Assembly: GCF_003391335.1 (NCBI RefSeq)
Contig: NZ_CP028374.1
Location: forward strand, 1 to 64,000
Reading direction: 5' to 3'
DNA: 64,000 bases
From: Candidatus Purcelliella pentastirinorum
GTDB taxonomy: Bacteria; Pseudomonadota; Gammaproteobacteria; Enterobacterales; Enterobacteriaceae
Positions 47,047-56,402 of this stretch are shown here, in pieces. The notes under the pieces are model-generated. The model made no database searches. It had not been told where the DNA came from and worked only from the letters and a program-made list of their open reading frames with translations. The position numbers were made by a program, and so were the translations under genes. Every line of letters starts with the position of its first letter. Positions within the stretch are counted from its first letter, which is position 1.

Positions 47047-48210
47047 ATGACCAATTTTAATCGTATCATGATAACCTGGATTTGTTATTTATCCTATGCA
47101 TTTGTTGGTGCTTTAATAATTGTAAACGGTATAATAATGGAAAGTATTTCTAAATATTTTAAATTACCTATATTGAAAATAAGCACTAGTTTTACTTTTC
47201 TAAATTTAGGTATCTTAATATCTATTTTTTTAAATTTTTGGTTGATAAAAATTATTTCATTTAAAAAACAATTTGTAGTTAATTTTTTCTCTATTTTATT
47301 AATTATAATATTTTTAATAAATAATCATAATATAAAACTATTTTCTTTTTGTATGTTTATACTGGGAATAATTGCTGGTACAACAATATCTAATTGTACC
47401 TTTTTAATAATAAATTTGTATGAATTTAAAAAACGAGGTTATTATTTAATGATAACTGATTCGTTTTTTAGCTTATCTGGTATATTATTTCCTATAATTT
47501 CTATAAATATATTAAAACAAAATATTTGTTGGTATTGGATATATTTTATAATAAATATTATATATTTATTAATAGTAATATTAACCATTAATGTAACATT
47601 TCCTATTATAAAAATTGATAATTATAATAAATTAAAAATTAATAAAATATTCAAAATAGATACTTTATTATTGTCTATATCAGCCATGTTTTATATTTTT
47701 GCACAATTAACTTTTATAAGTTGGGTTCCTCAATATATGAATAAATATTTAAATTTAAATATAATGTATTCAGGAAAGCTAATAAGTAATTTTTGGTTTT
47801 ATTATATGTGTGGTATATGGGTATTTAGTCTATTATCAAAATATATAACTTTACAGAAAATTTTTATATTTATGACTGGAATATCTACAATTTTTATGTT
47901 TTGTTTTATAAAAAGTACTATTTTATTATATCTTAATTTAAATATTATAGGTTTAGGTTTTTTTTCTAGTGGTATTTATATGATTATAATTACTATTGCA
48001 TCATTAAATAATAAAATTAATAATTTTAATAATATAAATATAATTTTAACTTTTGGAACAATAGGTACTATGTTAACATTTATTATAAGTAATTTTATCA
48101 TAGAAAAAATTAGTTTATATTCATCATTAATTATGTCAAATATTCTTTATTTTATTGTATTTATTTTATCTATTTTATCTTATTTTATTAAATTATATAA
48201 AAATTATTAA
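47047..48210 (+). CDS. tsgA: MFS transporter TsgA
   Basis: Major-facilitator protein with about 12 predicted membrane segments, 387 aa (E. coli TsgA 393). It is recognised by M-T-N-F-N-R-I at the start, F-T-F-L-N-L-G-I-L-I-S-I-F, T-D-S-F-F-S-L-S-G and L-T-F-G-T-I-G-T-M-L-T-F. The substrate of TsgA is not established in E. coli. Intact here beside a dead permease, it appears to be under selection. It is convergent with trpS (9 bases). Confidence 0.93.
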   Translation: MTNFNRIMITWICYLSYAFVGALIIVNGIIMESISKYFKLPILKISTSFTFLNLGILISIFLNFWLIKIISFKKQFVVNFFSILLIIIFLINNHNIKLFSFCMFILGIIAGTTISNCTFLIINLYEFKKRGYYLMITDSFFSLSGILFPIISINILKQNICWYWIYFIINIIYLLIVILTINVTFPIIKIDNYNKLKINKIFKIDTLLLSISAMFYIFAQLTFISWVPQYMNKYLNLNIMYSGKLISNFWFYYMCGIWVFSLLSKYITLQKIFIFMTGISTIFMFCFIKSTILLYLNLNIIGLGFFSSGIYMIIITIASLNNKINNFNNINIILTFGTIGTMLTFIISNFIIEKISLYSSLIMSNILYFIVFILSILSYFIKLYKNY

Positions 48211-48219
48211 TTTTAAATT

Positions 48220-49215
48220 TTAAAGAAAACCAATTTTGTTATATATTTCTTTTAACGTATTATTAGCACGTATTTTAGCTTTTTCTGCTCCATCATGGAC
48301 AATATCCATTAAATATTTATAGTTATTTATATAATAAAAATATTTTTCTTGTAAAATAAATAATTTTTTTATTAAAATATCTATAACTTCATTTTTTAAC
48401 GAATTATATGTTTCACCCCTAAATTTTTTTTCTAAATAAAAAAGATTTTTTTCTGACATACTAGATAAAATAATAAGTAAATTAGAAATGCCTTTTTTAT
48501 ATTTTGGATCATAATGAATAGTAGGTGGATTATCTGAATCAGTAATAGCTTTTTTTATTTTTATTTTTATTATTTCTTTTTTATCTAACAAAGAGATAAA
48601 ACTATTTTTATTAGTATCAGATTTAGACATTTTTTTTTCAATATTTGACAAAGACAATATATTTGATTTATTTTTTATAATATATGATTTAGGTATTTTA
48701 AATAAATCACCATATATATTATTAAATCTTTTAGCTAAAGTACAACTTAATTCTAAATGTTGTTTTTGATCTTTACCAACAGGAACTATATCAGTTTTAT
48801 ACAATAGTATATCAGATGCCATCAATACTGGGTATGTAAATAATCCATTATTTAATTTACTCTTTTTATTTTCTTTTTTTTTTTTGAATTGAGTCATTCT
48901 TTTTAATTCATTAAAATAAACATAACAATTAAGTATCCAACTAAGTTGTACATGAGCTGGAACATGAGATTGTATAAATATTATACTTTTTTTAGGATCT
49001 ATACCACATGCTAAATATATAGCAATAGTATTTAATATATTTTTTTGTAATGTAAAAGGATCTTGTTTTACTGTAATAGTGTGCAAATCAACTATAGAAT
49101 ATATACAATCATATTTATCTTGCATTTTTATCCATTGTTGTATTGCACCGATATAATTTCCTATTGTTAATATTCCTGAAGGTTGTATAGCACTGAACAC
49201 AACAAGTTTATTCAT
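48220..49215 (-). CDS. trpS: Tryptophan--tRNA ligase
   Basis: Class I synthetase, 331 aa (E. coli 334). The HIGH-type motif is P-S-G-I-L-T-I-G-N-Y-I-G-A and the KMSKS-type motif is K-K-M-S-K-S-D. G-K-D-Q-K-Q-H-L-E-L matches the family. It normally lies downstream of rpe-gph, so its separation from rpe shows a rearrangement. Confidence 0.97.
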   Translation of the reverse strand: MNKLVVFSAIQPSGILTIGNYIGAIQQWIKMQDKYDCIYSIVDLHTITVKQDPFTLQKNILNTIAIYLACGIDPKKSIIFIQSHVPAHVQLSWILNCYVYFNELKRMTQFKKKKENKKSKLNNGLFTYPVLMASDILLYKTDIVPVGKDQKQHLELSCTLAKRFNNIYGDLFKIPKSYIIKNKSNILSLSNIEKKMSKSDTNKNSFISLLDKKEIIKIKIKKAITDSDNPPTIHYDPKYKKGISNLLIILSSMSEKNLFYLEKKFRGETYNSLKNEVIDILIKKLFILQEKYFYYINNYKYLMDIVHDGAEKAKIRANNTLKEIYNKIGFL

Positions 49216-49451
49216 AATTATTTACCTATTAAATTTTGAAAATTAAATTTATTTATATTAATATCAATAAGATATTATTTTATAAAAAATATAAATATTT
49301 TATATTATTATTAATATTTATTAAGTATTTTTTCTTAAATTTATATGGGTTTTATTAAATTTTAATAATCATCTATAGCTATTTTTAAAATAATATGATT
49401 TAGTATATATTAAAGATAATACTATTTTTTATATTATTAAATAAAAAATTT

Positions 49452-49757
49452 ATGAAATTTGATTATTCTGGACATTTAAAAAATTTTTATGATTGGGATA
49501 AAAAAATAGCCCATGAAATAGCAAAAAAAGAAAATATTTTATTAAATGAAGATCATTGGAAAATTATATATTTTATAAGAGAATTTTATTCTGTTTACAA
49601 AATATTACCAAAAACTCGCATTATTGTAAAGTCAATATCATTTAAATTAAATACAACAGTTAAAAATAGTGTTTACTTATTTATGTTATACCCTAAAGGA
49701 ATAATAACACAAGCAAGTAAAATAGCTGGAATACCTAAATCTATACATTGTTTTTAA
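49452..49757 (+). CDS. tusE: Sulfurtransferase TusE (DsrC family)
   Basis: Last carrier in the IscS-TusA-TusBCD-TusE sulfur relay that feeds MnmA for 2-thiouridine at tRNA wobble U34. It is 101 aa (E. coli 109; the first ~8 residues are missing). It has the E-D-H-W-K-I-I-Y-F-I-R-E-F-Y core, Y-P-K-G-I-I-T-Q-A-S-K-I-A-G-I-P-K and the functional cysteine at the next-to-last position. Tus partners are not in this window. Confidence 0.94.
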   Translation: MKFDYSGHLKNFYDWDKKIAHEIAKKENILLNEDHWKIIYFIREFYSVYKILPKTRIIVKSISFKLNTTVKNSVYLFMLYPKGIITQASKIAGIPKSIHCF

Positions 49758-49796
49758 TTAAAAATTTATTTAATTATTTTAAAATATTATTTAATA

Positions 49797-49870
49797 TGCA
49801 TCTGAGTGGACTTGAACCACTAACCACTACCATGTCATAGTAGTACTCTAACCATTTGAGCTACAGATGC
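49797..49870 (-). tRNA. valV: tRNA-Val (GAC)
   Basis: Minus-strand cloverleaf. Acceptor GCATCTG pairs with CAGATGC and the discriminator is A. The D arm is GCTC/GAGT, the anticodon stem CTACT/GGTAG (one U-G pair) carries loop ATGACAT with anticodon GAC, and the T arm is AGTGG-TTCAAGT-CCACT. It reads GUU/GUC, so a UAC isoacceptor must exist elsewhere. It is close to mdtK, as valV/valW are in E. coli. CCA is not encoded. Confidence 0.94.
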
Positions 49871-49946
49871 AATAATTTAATAATTTATTTCATAATATAT
49901 AAAATTATTTTAAAAATATAAATTTTATTTACTTTAAATTTATAAT

Positions 49947-51329
49947 TTAATTTTTTGAACTTAATCTTATTATTTCATTCGGTAATCTTTGTAATTTTAT
50001 TATACGTAAAAATATCATAATAGCTGCAATACTCAATCCAATAATAAACCCATACCAAAAACCAACTGGACCCATAGCAGGAAAAATTATATCAGTTAAA
50101 GCAAAAATATATCCTATAGGTAATCCAACAATCCAATAAGCAAAAAATGTTATAAATAAAATTGTTTTTGTATCTTTATAACCTCTTAAAATTCCACTTC
50201 CGATTGCTTGTATAGCATCAGGAAATTGATATATTGCAGAAAACAATATTAATTTAGTTGCTAATTTGATAATTTTTAAATTATTACTATATAAAAAAAC
50301 AATTTTATTTCTAAAAAAAATACTAAAACTTGCTGTAAATAAAGCTAAAATAATTCCAATTATATGAGCACAATAACCAGTAATAAAAACCTCGTTAATT
50401 TTATTCCTACCAATATTATATCCTATTCTTATAGTTGAAGCAATACCAATGGAAAAAGGTAAAACAAATAACAAAGAACTAAAATTTAAAGCAATTTGAT
50501 GACCAGATACTTCTACAATCCCCAAAGGGGACAATAAAATAGCTACAATAGCAAATAAACTAACCTCAAACATTAAAGAAAATGCAATTGGCAAACCTAA
50601 TTTAATTAAATCCAATAAAATTTTAATATTAGGTAATTTATTAAAAATTTTTTTAATATTTTTAATTCCACGATTATAATAAAACCATATTAATATTATC
50701 AAAAACATAATCCAATAAACAGAAGATGTTGCAATTCCACAACCTATACATCCCATTGCTGGCATGCCAAAATTACCATATATAAAAATATAATTTATAA
50801 TTATATTAAAAATTAACCCAATAAAACTAATTATCATTACTGGTTTTGTACGAGATTGTCCTTCATATTGATTTCTCATTACTTGATAAAATAAATATCC
50901 TGGAACACCCCATAATAAGGTTCTTAAATATTTAATTACTTTTATTTTTAATAAAATATTAATATTATGCATTATTTTTATTAAATAATAACTATTCCAT
51001 AAAATCAACATTATTAAACATGAAGTAAAAATTGCTAACCAATATGCTTGATTTATATATTTATTGAATATATTATTATTTTTATTAGCTCCATGTAATT
51101 GAGCTATAACAGGAGTTAAAGATAGTAATAACCCATGACCAAATAAAATTGTTGGAAACCAAATTGAACTTCCTACAGCAATAACAGCCATATCAATACT
51201 GCTTGCTGCACCTGTCATGATCGTATCTACAAAACTCATAGCTGTTTGTGTAATTTGTGTTAATATAACAGGTATAGCAATAATTAATAATTTTTTTGTT
51301 TCAAAGATATATTTATGTAATGCAAACAT
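49947..51329 (-). CDS. mdtK: MATE-family multidrug efflux protein MdtK (NorM)
   Basis: Cation-coupled MATE antiporter with about 12 membrane segments, 460 aa (E. coli 457). Conservation is unusually high for this genome: I-P-V-I-L-T-Q-I-T-Q-T-A-M, L-L-W-G-V-P-G-Y-L, G-H-Q-I-A-L-N-F-S-S-L and I-G-S-G-I-L-R-G-Y-K-D-T. Divergent from ribE, as in E. coli. Keeping an intact efflux pump suggests a physiological export role in the host cell; the substrate is unknown. Confidence 0.96.
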   Translation of the reverse strand: MFALHKYIFETKKLLIIAIPVILTQITQTAMSFVDTIMTGAASSIDMAVIAVGSSIWFPTILFGHGLLLSLTPVIAQLHGANKNNNIFNKYINQAYWLAIFTSCLIMLILWNSYYLIKIMHNINILLKIKVIKYLRTLLWGVPGYLFYQVMRNQYEGQSRTKPVMIISFIGLIFNIIINYIFIYGNFGMPAMGCIGCGIATSSVYWIMFLIILIWFYYNRGIKNIKKIFNKLPNIKILLDLIKLGLPIAFSLMFEVSLFAIVAILLSPLGIVEVSGHQIALNFSSLLFVLPFSIGIASTIRIGYNIGRNKINEVFITGYCAHIIGIILALFTASFSIFFRNKIVFLYSNNLKIIKLATKLILFSAIYQFPDAIQAIGSGILRGYKDTKTILFITFFAYWIVGLPIGYIFALTDIIFPAMGPVGFWYGFIIGLSIAAIMIFLRIIKLQRLPNEIIRLSSKN

Positions 51330-51457
51330 AATATAGTTTTATTTATATCAGATAATATTAATAATACCATAACTATAATGATAAAATTAAATTTATTATT
51401 TTAGTAAAAAAATATTCTATCAAATATTAAAATTAATTAAATATTATTGAGGTAAAA

Positions 51458-52084
51458 ATGTTTAATGGTATAGTGCAAGGTACAGCTAAGCTCTCATCAA
51501 TTGAAATAAAAAATAATTATAGAACGTATACTTTTTATTTTCCTAATAATATTATTAAAAATTTATCATTAGGATCATCCATTTCTAGTAATGGTTGTTG
51601 TTTAAGTATAGTTAAAATGAATAAAAATTATATAAGTTTTGATATAATTAATGAAACATTTAACAAAACTAATTTTAAGAATTTAAATATAGGTGATTCA
51701 ATAAATATTGAAACACCTTTAACATTACAAGATGGAATTAGTGGACATTTAGTTTCAGGACATGTTATATGTACAGCAAAAATCATTAATATAAAATATA
51801 ATTTAGATAACTTTAAATTATATTTAAAACTTAATAATATTTACTTTATGAAATACATATTTATAAAAAATTTTATTTCTATTGATGGTGTAAGTTTAAC
51901 TATTTCTGAATTAAAATCCAATAGTTTTTGTGTGTCTTTAATACCAGATACATTAAAACGTACTATTTTTTTACATAAAAAAGTAGATGATATTGTTAAT
52001 ATTGAAATAGATAATAATATACAAACTATTGTTGATACTACCGAAAAATTCATAAAAGATCATATATCAGATATAATTAAATAA
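51458..52084 (+). CDS. ribE: Riboflavin synthase, alpha chain
   Basis: Final enzyme of riboflavin synthesis (called ribC in E. coli K-12), dismutating two lumazine molecules. It is 208 aa with two similar barrel halves. The family start is M-F-N-G-I-V-Q-G-T-A; S-I-S-S-N-G-C-C-L-S lies in the first half and F-I-S-I-D-G-V-S-L-T in the second, with G-H-L-V-S-G-H between them. A G-A-G-G-T Shine-Dalgarno precedes the ATG. It completes the ribD-ribH steps at the left edge. Confidence 0.97.
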   Translation: MFNGIVQGTAKLSSIEIKNNYRTYTFYFPNNIIKNLSLGSSISSNGCCLSIVKMNKNYISFDIINETFNKTNFKNLNIGDSINIETPLTLQDGISGHLVSGHVICTAKIINIKYNLDNFKLYLKLNNIYFMKYIFIKNFISIDGVSLTISELKSNSFCVSLIPDTLKRTIFLHKKVDDIVNIEIDNNIQTIVDTTEKFIKDHISDIIK

Positions 52085-52219
52085 AAATTAGTTAATTTAA
52101 TATTTTTTGATAATATATTAATAAAATTAAAAAAATATTTTAATTAAATAGATAAAATTTTAATTTAATCTATTTTAAAAAATAAATAATAACATTATAT
52201 ATGTTATTTTGGATATAAT

Positions 52220-52882
52220 ATGTATTATATTAATAAAAATTTTATAAAAGATCGTTTTCGTAATTTTTATCCTGTAGTAATTGATGTAGAAACAGCAGGT
52301 TTTGATCCATTTACTGACGCAATATTAGAAATAGGATTGATTACACTAAAAATGAATATAAACGGATGGTTAAAAAAAGACGAAATTTTACATTTTAATA
52401 TTAAACCATTTAAAGGTTCTATTATTAAACCATCCGCACTTGCTTTTAATGGTATAGATCCTATGAATCCTTCAAGGAAAGCTATACAAGAAATAAATGC
52501 AATAGAAACAATATTTAAAATTATTAATAAGAAATTAGATTTAAATAAATGTAGTAAAGCAATAATTGTGGGACACAACGTAACATTTGATCATAGTTTT
52601 ATTATGGCTGCAGCTGCAAGATCATTTATCAAAAACAATCCATTTCATCCATTTACTACATTTGATACAGCAACTCTAAGTGGGTTAGCAGTAGGTGAAA
52701 CCGTATTAGCAAAAGCATGCGAAGCTTTAGGTTTAATTTTTGATAATAAAAAAGCTCATTCTGCTGTTTATGATACAATACAAACTGCAAATTTATTTTG
52801 CATTATCATAAATAAATGGAAAGAATTAGGAGGATGGTCTTCACCTGTAGTAAAAAGAAAAAAAAATATTTTAAATATTTAA
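52220..52882 (+). CDS. rnt: Ribonuclease T
   Basis: DEDDh 3'-5' exoribonuclease that trims tRNA and other stable RNA 3' ends. It is 220 aa (E. coli 215). Catalytic motifs are V-I-D-V-E-T-A-G-F-D, G-H-N-V-T-F-D and H-S-A-V-Y-D-T. Since the tRNAs here lack encoded CCA, RNase T trimming followed by CCA addition is the expected maturation route. It is convergent with grxD (7 bases). Confidence 0.96.
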   Translation: MYYINKNFIKDRFRNFYPVVIDVETAGFDPFTDAILEIGLITLKMNINGWLKKDEILHFNIKPFKGSIIKPSALAFNGIDPMNPSRKAIQEINAIETIFKIINKKLDLNKCSKAIIVGHNVTFDHSFIMAAAARSFIKNNPFHPFTTFDTATLSGLAVGETVLAKACEALGLIFDNKKAHSAVYDTIQTANLFCIIINKWKELGGWSSPVVKRKKNILNI

Positions 52883-52889
52883 CAATTAA

Positions 52890-53237
52890 TTATTTATTAT
52901 TAATATTATTTTTATTATTTTTTTTAGAAGAAATACTATTTAATAAAATTTGCAACTTACCACTTTTAAACATTTCTACAATTATATCACACCCTCCTAT
53001 TAATTCTCCATTTATCCATAATTGAGGAAAGGTAGGCCAATTAGCATATTTAGGTAATTCTTTTCTAATTAATGGGAATTTTAAAATATCTATATAAGCA
53101 TATTGTTGATTACAAATAGATAATATTTCTACAGCTTGTGCTGAAAAACCACAATTAGGAAATTCAGGGGTACCTTTCATATATAATATGATTGGATTAT
53201 TTGCTATTTGATCCTTAATTTCATCAATTGTATTCAT
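52890..53237 (-). CDS. grxD: Monothiol glutaredoxin Grx4
   Basis: Iron-sulfur cluster carrier, 115 aa, same length as E. coli GrxD. It has the monothiol motif C-G-F-S in F-P-N-C-G-F-S, the glutathione-binding W-P-T-F-P-Q-L and G-G-C-D-I. It normally forms a cluster-bridged complex with BolA or IbaG; ibaG is kept at 5.8 kb. It retains its place next to rnt. Confidence 0.97.
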   Translation of the reverse strand: MNTIDEIKDQIANNPIILYMKGTPEFPNCGFSAQAVEILSICNQQYAYIDILKFPLIRKELPKYANWPTFPQLWINGELIGGCDIIVEMFKSGKLQILLNSISSKKNNKNNINNK

Positions 53238-53922
53238 ATGTTCTCCCTGATAAAATTAAAAATAAAATTTTTATATTCTAATAAATTATTAATATTCATT
53301 AAATTAAATAATATTCGATATAAAATTACATTTTTTATTTTAATGAATTAAAAAATATTTTTATTATAAAATTTTTTAATATTATAACATATTAATTTTA
53401 ATATTTAAAATTTAAATAATATTAAATAATTTGTTTTATATTTATTTATTTATTTTTTAAATACATCATAATTTTAAAATTTTATCAAAATATTATTTTT
53501 TTTAATATAATTTTTAATTAAAATATATTATTTTTTAATATATTTATTTTATAATAATAAATTATAGTTTATTTTTATTAAAAAAATAAAATAATAATGA
53601 TTATAAAATAATAAAAATATCATTAAATAACGTCTAATTTTATATTTAAATGTTATTAATAATAATTTAATTTATTTTAATAAATTAAATTATTATATTT
53701 ATTTTTAATATCTTGATATATAACTTAATGTTTAGTATAATTTAAATAAATTTCAATATTATTAATTAATATATTTTTAAATTTAAATTAAAAAAAAAAA
53801 ATAAATATATTTAACATAAAACGGATATATTATAAAATTATTATTTTTAAAATTATTAATAAATTTTATTAAGAGATTTAGTTTTTATTTAATAAATATT
53901 AAGTATTTTAGTATATATTAAT
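53238..53922. other. 685-base region without a recognised gene
   Basis: The longest gene-free stretch of the window, between the start of grxD and the start of argS, and almost entirely A/T. I read it in both directions. I found no open frame with family resemblance, tRNA, G+C-rich RNA island or repeat array, only short A and T runs (for example 12 A near 53790). It contains the upstream regions of both flanking genes and is probably a fully eroded gene remnant. Confidence 0.55.
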
Positions 53923-55650
53923 ATGAATTTAAAAAATTATTTGTATAAAAAAATAATTAAAGCTACAATTTTATCTGGTATTTATGATACTTCCTATATT
54001 TCATTAAGACACTCTAATAAAGAAGTATTTGGAGAATATCAAATAAATGGTATTATTAAAATAGCAAATAAATTAAATAAAACACCAACATTCATAGCAA
54101 AAAATATAATTCATAATTTAAATATTAAAAATATTTTATATAAAATAAAAATAGTTAAACCTGGTTTTATAAATTTATTTATACATAGATTGTGGTTAGC
54201 TAATCAAGCAGAATTAATGTTTAATAGTATTAATTTTAACATCAAAAAACAAACAGGCACTGTTATAATCGATTATTCATCCCCAAATATTGCCAAAGAA
54301 ATGCATGTAGGACATTTACGTTCTACTATATTAGGAGATACAGCTGTAAGAATTTCAAAATTTTTAGGATATAAAGTTATAAAAGTGAATCATATAGGAG
54401 ATTGGGGGACTCAATTTGGTATGTTAATTACTTATTTAGAAACAAATAATATATTATTTAATAAAAAAATTACATTAGAAAATTTAGAAAAATATTATTG
54501 TCTAGCTAAAAAAGAATATAAAAAAAATAAAGAGTTTGAAAAAAAAACAAAAATATGTGTAGTAAAATTGCAAAAAAAAAATGTTAAGTATTATTCAATA
54601 TGGAAAAAAATAACTAAAATTACCATAAATTATAATCAAAATATATATCATCTACTTAATATAACTCTTAAAAAAAAGAATATTGTAGGAGAAAGTTTTT
54701 ATAATGATAAACTATCTTTAGTTGTAAATGATCTTATAAAAAAAAATATAGCGACTAAAAATAATGGATCAATAATTGTTTTTTCACAAAAATTTAAGGA
54801 TAAAAATAACAAAAATTTAGGTGTTGTGATTAAAAAAAAAGATGGTAGATATTTATATACAACAATTGATATTGCATGTTTAAAATATCGTTGCAATGAA
54901 TTAAAAGCAAAAAATATTATATATTATGTAGATTCAAGACAAAAACAACATTTCGATCAAGTTTATGAAATTTCTTTGAGAGCTGGTTATATTCCTAAAA
55001 ATGTAAAAATAAAATACCATTTTTTTGGTATGATTTTAAATGAAAATAATCATCCATTTAAAACAAGAAATGGTGATAATATAAAATTATTATATTTAAT
55101 ACATAAAGTAATAAAAAGAACAAAAAAATTGGTAATTAAAAAAAATAATAAAAAATCATTAAAAAAAATTAATCATATTACTAATATTATTGCTATAGGT
55201 GCAATAAAATATTATGATCTATCTAAAGATAGAAAAATTAATTATGTCTTTAATTTAGATAAAATGTTATCCTTTGAAGGAAATACTGCTTTGTATATAC
55301 AATATAACTATGCAAGAATAAAATCAATAATAAACAAATCAAAAAAATATAAATTTAATCAAAAAAATAGTTTAATAATTACTAATGGTTTAGAAGCAAA
55401 AATAATTTTTAAAACACTTCAATTCGAAGAAATTGTAGTAAGATCTACTAAACAAGGTAAATATCATATACTCTGTGAATATCTTTATAATATAACTAAT
55501 CTATTCTCCAAATATTATCAAAAATACCCAATAATTAAAATAATAAAAAATGAAATAGGTCAAAATAGATTAAAAATATCTATTCTAGTTTCTAGAATTA
55601 TAAAACAATCTTTAAATATCTTAGGAATTAAAACTGTTGATAAAATATAA
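53923..55650 (+). CDS. argS: Arginine--tRNA ligase
   Basis: Class I synthetase, 575 aa (E. coli 577). The HIGH motif appears in S-S-P-N-I-A-K-E-M-H-V-G-H-L-R-S-T. As in the family there is no canonical KMSKS. G-D-W-G-T-Q-F-G-M and the C-terminal anticodon-binding domain (A-L-Y-I-Q-Y-N-Y-A-R-I) are present. Codon use is markedly A-rich compared with plus-strand genes at the left end of the window. Confidence 0.97.
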   Translation: MNLKNYLYKKIIKATILSGIYDTSYISLRHSNKEVFGEYQINGIIKIANKLNKTPTFIAKNIIHNLNIKNILYKIKIVKPGFINLFIHRLWLANQAELMFNSINFNIKKQTGTVIIDYSSPNIAKEMHVGHLRSTILGDTAVRISKFLGYKVIKVNHIGDWGTQFGMLITYLETNNILFNKKITLENLEKYYCLAKKEYKKNKEFEKKTKICVVKLQKKNVKYYSIWKKITKITINYNQNIYHLLNITLKKKNIVGESFYNDKLSLVVNDLIKKNIATKNNGSIIVFSQKFKDKNNKNLGVVIKKKDGRYLYTTIDIACLKYRCNELKAKNIIYYVDSRQKQHFDQVYEISLRAGYIPKNVKIKYHFFGMILNENNHPFKTRNGDNIKLLYLIHKVIKRTKKLVIKKNNKKSLKKINHITNIIAIGAIKYYDLSKDRKINYVFNLDKMLSFEGNTALYIQYNYARIKSIINKSKKYKFNQKNSLIITNGLEAKIIFKTLQFEEIVVRSTKQGKYHILCEYLYNITNLFSKYYQKYPIIKIIKNEIGQNRLKISILVSRIIKQSLNILGIKTVDKI

Positions 55651-55695
55651 AAGTATTTATAAAAATATATATTTTAAATAGTTTTTATTTAAATG

Positions 55696-56208
55696 TTAAA
55701 TCCATATATTCAACCAATAAACACCTAACAATCCTGGCAATAAAATAATTATTGACCAAATTATTGAAGAAAAAAAATTAGCTATTTGAAATTTCCATAA
55801 TGACATTTGACACATACCAGCTATTAATGGGATTGTTGCTCGTAATGGACCAAAAAAACGTCCAATAAAAACCCCAAACATACCCCATCTATTAAAAAAA
55901 ATTTTACCATTAATTAAAAATCTTGGATATTTATTAAACAGCCAAAAATTTATAATACGTTTTTTGTAATGACTACCAATAATCCAAGATAACCAATCCC
56001 CTAGAAAAGCTCCTGATGCAATAATAAAACAAAATATTATAAATGAAAAATTAAAAAATTTAATAAATGTACTACAAGTAAGTAATAAGATAGTTGCAGG
56101 AAAAAATAAAGAAAAACAAGCTATGGATTCAAAAAAAGATAAAAAAAATACAATTGGTGGTAACCAATTTTTATGAAATTGTAAAAAAATTATAATTTCT
56201 TTTAACAT
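55696..56208 (-). CDS. yabI: DedA-family membrane protein (YabI-like), short
   Basis: Integral membrane protein of 170 aa with the DedA signature. F-L-S-F-F-E-S sits near the start, G-D-W-L-S-W-I-I-G mid-protein, and the essential region G-R-F-F-G-P-L-R-A-T-I-P-L-I-A-G later. The nearest recalled E. coli relative is YabI (254 aa), so about a third at the C-terminus is absent. Some DedA proteins are proposed to recycle undecaprenyl phosphate, which would suit the presence of murA. The exact paralogue is uncertain. Confidence 0.8.
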   Translation of the reverse strand: MLKEIIIFLQFHKNWLPPIVFFLSFFESIACFSLFFPATILLLTCSTFIKFFNFSFIIFCFIIASGAFLGDWLSWIIGSHYKKRIINFWLFNKYPRFLINGKIFFNRWGMFGVFIGRFFGPLRATIPLIAGMCQMSLWKFQIANFFSSIIWSIIILLPGLLGVYWLNIWI

Positions 56209-56402
56209 TATATTAATAAATATTATTTATACATGATTAAAAATAAAAATATTCATAAATTAAATATAATTATATAATTTTATATATCTAAAATTATATA
56301 AAAACCAAAATATTATTAAGGTATACAAAATTTAACTTGTAAAATTATTATATTTTACTATAAAAAAAATTAAATTTTATAAAAAAGCTTCTAAAAATAA
56401 AA

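Noticed and set aside
51330-51457. Possible FMN riboswitch before ribE
   Set aside because: The gap is 128 bases of A/T sequence without the conserved RFN-element segments; only an ordinary Shine-Dalgarno is visible.
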